A program made the position numbers and the translations under genes. The notes beneath the pieces are model-generated. The model had not been told where the DNA came from and made no database searches. It saw only the letters and a program-made list of their open reading frames with translations. A stretch of DNA of 50,724 bases, from positions 1 to 50,724 of the forward strand of contig JBCBTD010000028.1 of the NCBI GenBank assembly GCA_039818825.1, in the 5' to 3' direction. Origin of the DNA: JBCBTD01 sp039818825. GTDB taxonomy: Bacteria; Pseudomonadota; Alphaproteobacteria; Geminicoccales; Geminicoccaceae. This document shows, one piece after another, positions 45,052 to 50,724 of the stretch. How positions within the stretch are numbered: position 1 is the first letter of the stretch; every line of letters starts with the position of its first letter.

Positions 45052-45870
45052 TTGGAAAAGATCCAGCAGGCCTTGGAACGCGCCCGGCATCAGCGTACCG
45101 AGCGCTCGACGACCGCTGCCGCAACCGCAGCTGCCGTCAAAGAGACCCGCGGGTTCGCGCTGGACGCCAGCAACGAGTTCGACCTCGATCAGCGAAATGC
45201 CAACGCGCACCGGCTCGTGGCAGCGCTACCCGACGATCCCAGGGGCGACATCTTCCGCCGGCTGCGGACGCAGACGCTGCAACGCCTGCAGATCGTCGGC
45301 GGCAACTCGCTGGCGATCCTCAGCGGTCGCGACGGCGAAGGCAAGACGATGGTCGCCTGCAATCTCGCGCTGGCACTGGCGCGCCAAGCCACCGGACCGG
45401 TGTTCCTGGTGGACTTCGACTTCCGCCGCCCGTCGGTCCAGACGGTCCTGGGGATCGAAGCCGATCTTGGCGTCGGCGACTATCTGGAAGGCGAAGCTGC
45501 TCTTGCCGACATCGTTTGGCGCTGCCGCGAGTTCCCCGCGTTGCACGTTCTTCCGCAAACGCGCCCGCTGCAGCACTGCTCGGAGTTGATGGCGGCACCC
45601 GCGGCCCGTGAGCTGATGCGGCAACTTCGCGAAGACGTGCCGAACAGTACCGTCGTGGTCGATTCCTCGCCGCTGCTGATGACGGACGAGCCGCTCATCG
45701 TGCAGCGCTACGTCGATGGTTGTCTCCTCGTGGTGCAGCTGGGCCGCACGCTCAGTGACGATGTGACCAGCACCGCCCAGCAAATCGAAGAGGCCAAGTA
45801 TCTCGGTCACGTGCTGAACCAGGTACCGCCGGGAGAAGTCCAGAGCGGCTTGGGCTACGGCTATCGCTGA
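45052..45870 (+). CDS. BY-kinase-like polysaccharide co-polymerase ATPase (CpsD/XrtA-associated type)
   Basis: 272 residues from TTG 45052 with AGGAG 7 bases upstream. Walker A SGRDGEGKT (91-99), Walker A' FLVDFDFRRP (118-127, where family members usually have an Asp-Ala-Asp run) and Walker B VVVDSSP (201-207). The C terminus carries only Tyr269 and Tyr271, not the usual Tyr-rich tail. The N terminus MEKIQQALERARHQR resembles the tyrosine kinases of exosortase loci. It is soluble and would need a Wzc/CapA-type membrane partner, which is absent here. It controls chain length in related systems. Confidence 0.85.
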   Translation: MEKIQQALERARHQRTERSTTAAATAAAVKETRGFALDASNEFDLDQRNANAHRLVAALPDDPRGDIFRRLRTQTLQRLQIVGGNSLAILSGRDGEGKTMVACNLALALARQATGPVFLVDFDFRRPSVQTVLGIEADLGVGDYLEGEAALADIVWRCREFPALHVLPQTRPLQHCSELMAAPAARELMRQLREDVPNSTVVVDSSPLLMTDEPLIVQRYVDGCLLVVQLGRTLSDDVTSTAQQIEEAKYLGHVLNQVPPGEVQSGLGYGYR

Positions 45871-45907
45871 AGAGGACTGCCGCCGCGACGACTGCTAGAA
45901 GGGAAGC

Positions 45908-46816
45908 GTGGTGTACGAAGCCCATTTCGGACTGACCGAGAAGCCCTTCTCGCTGTTGCCCGACCCGCGTTTCCTCTACGCGGGACGGACCCATGCGATG
46001 GCCATGCACATGCTCGAATACGGCTTGGCCGAGCAGACCGGCTATGTCGTGCTCACCGGCGAGGTCGGCACCGGCAAGACGACGTTGTTGCGCTATCTGC
46101 TCAAATCGGTCGACGACGACGTGCTCGTCGGCCTTGTCACCAACACCCATGCCTCCTTCGGCGAGCTGATGAAGTGGATCATGCTCGCGTTCGATCTGCC
46201 GTTCCGCGACCGCGATGCGGTCGAGCAGCATCAAGCGTTCACCGACTTCCTGATCGAGCGCTACGCCCGCGGCCAACGCGTGGTGCTGATCGTCGACGAG
46301 GCCCAGAACCTCGGTCGCGATGCGCTCGAGCAACTGCGAATGCTGTCGAACATCAACTCCGGACCGGACCACCTTTTGCAGCTCATCCTCGTGGGTCAGC
46401 CCGAATTGCGGGCAACCCTGCAGACCGAAGCGTTGCGCCAGTTCGTCCAGCGTATCTCGATCGACTATCATCTGAAGCCGCTCGACCTCGAAGATACACT
46501 TGCCTACATCGAGCACCGGTTGACGGTGGCCGGCGGCGGCTCCGGGCTGTTCGACGAAGAGGCGATGGCAGCCGTCCACTTCTTCGCGAAGGGATTGCCC
46601 CGGCTCGTCAACTCACTCTGCGATCTTTGCCTGGTCTATGCCTTCGCCGAGGATCTGACCCACGTGTCGTTCGACACGGTGCTCGACGTCGTGGAGAGCC
46701 GGGTTCAGGACGGGCTGACGACCTTCCGGCCCATGCCGGAAGCTGACGATCGGTCCAGCTTGCGCCAAGCGATCGTGCCGCCAGACACGACCACCAGGGC
46801 CGCCGCGGTCAGCTGA
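45908..46816 (+). CDS. ExeA-like AAA ATPase of the XrtA/PEP-CTERM-associated type
   Basis: 302 residues. The start VYEAHFGLTEKPFSLLPDP, Walker A GEVGTGKT (51-58) and Walker B VVLIVDEAQ (125-133) are typical of ExeA/GspA-like ATPases and of the ATPase that accompanies exosortase loci. Two GTG codons in a row (45908, 45911) can start it; the second gives the more family-like MYEAHFGL. It lies 37 bases after the BY-kinase. It may move or order peptidoglycan or polysaccharide export components. Confidence 0.87.
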   Translation: MVYEAHFGLTEKPFSLLPDPRFLYAGRTHAMAMHMLEYGLAEQTGYVVLTGEVGTGKTTLLRYLLKSVDDDVLVGLVTNTHASFGELMKWIMLAFDLPFRDRDAVEQHQAFTDFLIERYARGQRVVLIVDEAQNLGRDALEQLRMLSNINSGPDHLLQLILVGQPELRATLQTEALRQFVQRISIDYHLKPLDLEDTLAYIEHRLTVAGGGSGLFDEEAMAAVHFFAKGLPRLVNSLCDLCLVYAFAEDLTHVSFDTVLDVVESRVQDGLTTFRPMPEADDRSSLRQAIVPPDTTTRAAAVS

Positions 46817-46849
46817 ACGTCGCCACGAAGTTCTCGGAGCCGCGACGCG

Positions 46850-48832
46850 TCAGCCTGAGAGTGGCGCCGTCATCGAAACCAGCCACGCGGCGTCATCCGC
46901 CGCAAGATCCGGCGACAACGCATCGCGAACGGATGCATGGTAGGCATCGATCCAAGCTATCTCTTCCGCGCTCAGCAGCGCGACGTCGATCAGGCGCCGG
47001 TCGATTGGCACCAGGGTGAGCGTCTCGAAGCCGAGCAGGTCGATCTCGCCACCCTCCGGGCGATCCTCGTCGACCACGAGCATCAGGTTCTCGATGCGGA
47101 TGCCGTAGGCACCGGCGACGTAGCTGCCGGGCTCGTTCGAGATGATCATCCCCGGCTCGAGCTTCGCGTCGCCGCTGCGTTTGGCGACCCGCTGCGGCCC
47201 CTCGTGGACGCAGAGCGCGCTACCGACGCCGTGCCCGGTGCCGTGATCGTAGTCGAAGCCGGCGTGCCACAGCGCCCGCCGGGCCAAGGCGTCGAGCTGC
47301 GAGCCCGTGGTTCCATGTGGGAACCGCGCGGTGGCCAACGCGACGAGACCCTTCAAGACCAACGTGAAGCGGCGCCGCATTGCGGGCTCGGGGACGCCGA
47401 TCGGCACCGTGCGCGTCACGTCGGTGGTGGCGTCCGGGAACTGCCCCCCGGAATCGACCAGGTACAGCGTTCCCTTCTCGAACCTCCGGTTGGTCGCCGG
47501 TGAAACGCGATAGTGGATGACTGCGCCGTTCGGCCCCACGCCGCTGATGGTGTCGAAGCTCGGACCGAGATAGCCATCGAGCCGCTGCCGCTCACGCTCC
47601 AGCGCTGCGACGGCGGTCAGCTCGTCCCAGTCGGCTGCACTGTCGAGCCGGGCAAGAAAACGGGTCAGGGCAACGCCGTCCGCGCGGTGGGCACGTCGCG
47701 CGCCCGCCACCTCGCCGGCGTTCTTCCGCGCCTTCGCCGGTGTCACTGGGTCGTCGATCTCGACGATGCACAGCCCGGCCTCCCTGAGTTCGTCGACGAA
47801 GCCGACATGGGTGATCGCCGGATCGACGACGACTTTGGCGCCTTCCCGCCCGAGTTCGGCGTAGAGCGCTACGCGGTCCGCGAAGGCATGGACGCTGATC
47901 GCTTCGTCCTCGAAAGCGAACCTCGGCGGCACCTTGCGCGGGTCCGTGAGCAGAACGCTGCGACCGTCGCCCAACACCAGTGCCAAACCGAGACACACCG
48001 GATTGAAGGGGATATCGCCACCACGAAGGTTCAAGAGCCAAGCGACGCCGTCGCTCGTCGAGACGAGCAGCCCGTCGGCACCCGCAGCTGCAACGGCGGT
48101 CAGCATCCGCTCGCGCTTCGCCCGGCTGGTCTCGCCCGCGTGCTCGGGTCGCTGGTTGCGGAGCGGTGCGATCGGCGAGACGGGGCGGTCGGTCCAGATC
48201 GCATCGACCGGATTAGCCCGCAGAGGCACGAGCGTGCCGCCCGCACGGCCGATCGCCTTCTCCAGTCGCGCCACGTCGGCCAGGACGTGCAGACGGGGAT
48301 CGTAGCCGACTCTCTGTCCCTCGCCGGCGGCGTCGGCGAGCCAGGTCGTCGGCGGTTCGTCGACCAGGTGCGGCATCTCGAAATGGTCGAGGTCCACCTC
48401 GTGCTCGACTTGGAGCCGATACCGGCCGTCCGTGAACACAGCGGCCCGGTTGGGGAGCACGATGACCCGCGCCGCCGACCCGGTGAAGCCGGTCAACCAT
48501 GCAACCCGCTCGTCGGCCGCCGGCAGATACTCGGAGCCGAAAACGTCGGTCCGCGGCAGGACGAAGCCATCGACACCGTCCTCGTGCAGCCGATCGCGCA
48601 GTCGCCCGAGACGCTCGACGTGATCGCCCTCGGCAACCGTCGGCCGCCAACCCTCCACCAGTTCACTGAGTTCGGCGCGATCAGCCCCGTCGAGCTCGAT
48701 GCCGATCAACGCCTGCCAAGCGTCGGGATCATGAGCCACCGGAGCCGCAGCGATGCCGCGCAACAGCGCCGACAGCGCGCGTTCATCACCGCCATAGCCG
48801 CTGCGCCGCAACCGCTCCAGCAGGTCCTGCAT
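46850..48832 (-). CDS. Xaa-Pro aminopeptidase (M24B), N-terminally extended
   Basis: 660 residues. Two creatinase-like N domains, then the metal-binding pita-bread domain with Asp460, Asp471, His534, Glu567 and Glu581 (VDSGGQFPDATTD, GTGHGVG, SNEPGSY, RIENL). It removes N-terminal residues before proline. Family members of about 600 residues usually begin near RLGRLRDRLHEDGVDGFVLP (here 74-93), so about 70 residues precede the usual start, rich in Ala/Glu/Asp with no known domain. ATG 48832 is the only credible upstream start seen; a later start is possible. Follows infC on the same strand by 60 bases. Confidence 0.92.
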   Translation of the reverse strand: MQDLLERLRRSGYGGDERALSALLRGIAAAPVAHDPDAWQALIGIELDGADRAELSELVEGWRPTVAEGDHVERLGRLRDRLHEDGVDGFVLPRTDVFGSEYLPAADERVAWLTGFTGSAARVIVLPNRAAVFTDGRYRLQVEHEVDLDHFEMPHLVDEPPTTWLADAAGEGQRVGYDPRLHVLADVARLEKAIGRAGGTLVPLRANPVDAIWTDRPVSPIAPLRNQRPEHAGETSRAKRERMLTAVAAAGADGLLVSTSDGVAWLLNLRGGDIPFNPVCLGLALVLGDGRSVLLTDPRKVPPRFAFEDEAISVHAFADRVALYAELGREGAKVVVDPAITHVGFVDELREAGLCIVEIDDPVTPAKARKNAGEVAGARRAHRADGVALTRFLARLDSAADWDELTAVAALERERQRLDGYLGPSFDTISGVGPNGAVIHYRVSPATNRRFEKGTLYLVDSGGQFPDATTDVTRTVPIGVPEPAMRRRFTLVLKGLVALATARFPHGTTGSQLDALARRALWHAGFDYDHGTGHGVGSALCVHEGPQRVAKRSGDAKLEPGMIISNEPGSYVAGAYGIRIENLMLVVDEDRPEGGEIDLLGFETLTLVPIDRRLIDVALLSAEEIAWIDAYHASVRDALSPDLAADDAAWLVSMTAPLSG

Positions 48833-48892
48833 GTCGCCCTCGCGCCGTTCCTACGTCGCGCCGGCTTCATGGCGCGACGCTACTGCCATCGG

Positions 48893-49411
48893 TTACTTGA
48901 GCGGCGCCATCACCATGACCATCTGCCGGCCTTCCATCTTCGGAAACTGCTCGACTTTGGCGAGATCGGCCACTTCTTCTTTGACTTTGGTAAGTATGTC
49001 CATTGCCAAGTGCTGATGCGACAGCTCTCGCCCACGGAAACGCATCGTCACCTTGACCTTGTCGCCTTCGTCAAGAAAGTTGCGTACTTTTTTCATTTTG
49101 ATGTTGTAGTCGTTGTCATCGATGCCAGGGCGCATTTTGATCTCTTTGACTTCGATGACTTTTTGTTTTTTGCGTGCAGCGTTTGCACGCTTTTGCGCTT
49201 CGTATTTGAACTTACCGTAGTCGAGGATCTTGCAGACCGGTGGATCAGCGTTCGGAGAGATTTCGACCAGATCGAGACCCGTGTCTCCCGCTCGGTCGAT
49301 GGCCTCGTGGATCGAAACCACACCGATCATGGTGCCGTCGGCGTCCACCAGGCGAACTTCGTTGCTGTCGATACGGTCGTTGACGCGATGATCGTCGCGC
49401 GTCCCTGCCAT
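48893..49411 (-). CDS. infC: Translation initiation factor IF-3
   Basis: 172 residues with both IF-3 domains: RVNDRIDSNEVRLVDADG at the N terminus, the Lys-rich linker (KRANAARKKQKVIEVKEIKMRP in two parts, near 73-94), and the C domain ending EGRQMVMVMAPLK. It controls start-codon choice and 30S recycling. The start is an ordinary ATG (49411), not the AUU known from enterobacteria. It lies 75 bases downstream of thrS, the common thrS-infC order. Confidence 0.97.
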   Translation of the reverse strand: MAGTRDDHRVNDRIDSNEVRLVDADGTMIGVVSIHEAIDRAGDTGLDLVEISPNADPPVCKILDYGKFKYEAQKRANAARKKQKVIEVKEIKMRPGIDDNDYNIKMKKVRNFLDEGDKVKVTMRFRGRELSHQHLAMDILTKVKEEVADLAKVEQFPKMEGRQMVMVMAPLK

Positions 49412-49486
49412 GAAGCTTGCTACCTCGTCGTCGTTTCTACCGGCAACAAAGCCGCCGGAAACCTGACCACGTCACATGAGCGGCGG

Positions 49487-50724
49487 TCAGGCCGGCGGCT
49501 TCGCGGCTTCAAGCAATAGGCCCACAGCACTGTCCACAGCAAGGTTTTCCTGCTTCGTCTCGCCAAGTCGACGGAGGGCAACGGAGCGCTCGGCCCGCTC
49601 GCGCCCGCCCACCGCGAGAATGAACGGGACTTTCTGCACGGAATGCTCGCGCACCTTGTAGCCAATCTTGTCGGCTCGGGCGTCGACCTCGGCGCGCAAA
49701 CCTGCGGCGACGAGGCTACGGTGCACTTCATGCGCGTAGTCGTCGACTTCGTTGGTGATCGTCGCCACGACCACCTGCACCGGCGCCAGCCACATCGGGA
49801 AACGGCCGCCGGTCTCTTCGATCAGAATACCGATGAACCGTTCCAGCGAGCCGAGGATCGCCCGGTGCAGCATCACCGGCCGGTGCTTCTCCCCGTCAGT
49901 GCCGACATAGGTCGCATCCAGGCGCTCCGGCAGCACGAAGTCGACCTGCAGGGTGCCGCACTGCCAGTCCCGGCCGAGCGCATCGGTCAACACGAACTCC
50001 AGTTTCGGGCCGTAGAAGGCACCTTCGCCGGGGTTGAGGCTGACCTCGACGCCGGCGGCCCGGGTCGCATCCATCAACGCCTGCTCGGCTTGGTCCCAGA
50101 CAGCGTCCTCACCGGCCCGCACCGGCGGCCGATCCGAGAACTTCACGCGGAAGCTCGGAAAACCGAAGTCGGCGTAAACGCTGGCCAGCAGCGCACAGAA
50201 GCTCTGCGTCTCGGCATCGATCTGCTCGGGCGTGCAGAAGATGTGCGCGTCGTCCTGGGTGAAGTTGCGGGTCCGCATGATCCCGTGCAGCGCCCCAGAC
50301 GGCTCGTTGCGAAAGCACGAGCCGAACTCCGCCAGCCGCAGCGGCAAGTCGCGGTAGCTGTAAAGGTCGCGCTTGAAGATCTGCACGTGACCGGGACAGT
50401 TCATCGGCTTGATGGCGAGGGTCTTGGCCTCGCTCTCCAAGGTGAACATGTTCTCGCGGAACTTCTCCCAGTGACCAGAGCGTTCCCACAGCACGCGGTC
50501 GATCAGCTGCGGCGTGCGGACCTCGCGGTAGCCGGCTCGCTCCAGACGTCGACGGATGTACTTCTCGATCTCCAGGTAAACCGTCCAGCCCTTGGGGTGC
50601 CAAAAGACCGATCCGGCCGCCTCTTCTTGAATGTGGAACAGCCCGAGTTCGCGGCCCAAGCGGCGATGGTCGCGCTTCTCTGCCTCTTCCAGGCGGAAGA
50701 GATGGGCGTCCAACTCCTTCTGGG
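49487..50724 (-). CDS. thrS: Threonyl-tRNA synthetase, 5' part outside window
   Basis: The C-terminal 412 or so codons of a class II synthetase; the frame stays open to the window edge (QKELDAHLF), so the N-terminal TGS and editing domains are beyond it. Visible: motif 1 region, the zinc ligands Cys of MNCPGH, His of DDAHIF and His of LHRA, motif 2 FRNEPSGALHG, motif 3 near GSLERFIGIL, and the anticodon-binding domain (PVQVVVATI onward). Confidence 0.97.
   Translation of the reverse strand, partial: QKELDAHLFRLEEAEKRDHRRLGRELGLFHIQEEAAGSVFWHPKGWTVYLEIEKYIRRRLERAGYREVRTPQLIDRVLWERSGHWEKFRENMFTLESEAKTLAIKPMNCPGHVQIFKRDLYSYRDLPLRLAEFGSCFRNEPSGALHGIMRTRNFTQDDAHIFCTPEQIDAETQSFCALLASVYADFGFPSFRVKFSDRPPVRAGEDAVWDQAEQALMDATRAAGVEVSLNPGEGAFYGPKLEFVLTDALGRDWQCGTLQVDFVLPERLDATYVGTDGEKHRPVMLHRAILGSLERFIGILIEETGGRFPMWLAPVQVVVATITNEVDDYAHEVHRSLVAAGLRAEVDARADKIGYKVREHSVQKVPFILAVGGRERAERSVALRRLGETKQENLAVDSAVGLLLEAAKPPA

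Noticed and set aside
47513..49519. Open frame of 668 codons on the plus strand, antisense to the aminopeptidase and infC
   Set aside because: It mirrors two well-supported minus-strand genes, resembles no family, and such long shadow frames are expected at this GC content.

Overview
The window is about 50.7 kb of GC-rich DNA (roughly two thirds G+C by eye), densely coding, with no insertion sequence, phage gene, rRNA, tRNA or CRISPR array that I can see. Several genes point to an alphaproteobacterium, possibly Rhodospirillales-like: a GST-fold protein with the C-terminal signature of the division factor FzlA, zinc-free alphaproteobacterial L31 and L36, a phasin_2-type phasin, and an MsbA-related ABC exporter. 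Order-level placement is inference. At least nine genes seem to start at TTG, and stop/start overlaps of the TTGA and GTGA type are common.

Layout. 1-4505 (+): end of ettA, an SLC13/TrkA-C transporter, and a stand-alone MetE C-terminal-type zinc methyltransferase, closed by a bidirectional terminator. 4548-6419 (-): a fluoroacetate-dehalogenase-like hydrolase with a complete active site, coupled to an EamA transporter. 6517-7176 (+): nth. 7199-8953 (-): a decayed branched-chain-amino-acid-type ABC module whose ATPase has lost every catalytic motif. 9020-10779: a phytase-like esterase whose 3' end runs into yhhQ, then rpmB. 10923-13899 (+): an MFS transporter, a phasin with a clear promoter and PhaR-like operator, and a DMT transporter. 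13916-16955 (-): a YeeZ-like epimerase, queG, fzlA, rpmJ and rpmE.

17066-25797 (+, except a chaC-like gene): ABC exporter, acyltransferase, AhpD-like protein, two OmpA-type lipoproteins, a CurA-like reductase, an EF-hand lipoprotein, a tautomerase-fold protein without its catalytic proline, and a LysR regulator. 25874-29386 (-): a nucleoside/BMP-type ABC importer without its binding protein. 29487-32491: an unknown secreted protein, a PaaI-type thioesterase and cysK. 32525-37962 (-): a large MscS channel, a DUF1330 protein and secA. 38090-46816 (+): a trypsin-fold protease, then an exopolysaccharide-type module consisting of a polyprenyl-phosphate sugar transferase, a PEP-CTERM/XrtA-type TPR lipoprotein, a GST, an alpha/beta hydrolase, a BY-kinase and an ExeA-like ATPase. 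No exosortase, flippase or polymerase lies in the window. 46850-50724 (-): an Xaa-Pro aminopeptidase, infC and the 3' part of thrS.

Connections. yhhQ (queuosine precursor uptake) and queG (last queuosine step) lie 4 kb apart. rpmB, rpmE, rpmJ, infC, thrS and ettA are translation genes, secA is the export motor, and the 39-47 kb block looks like surface polysaccharide assembly and control. The least explained parts are the pseudo-ABC module, the exosortase-less PEP-CTERM-like block, the 478-residue secreted protein, and the proline-less tautomerase.
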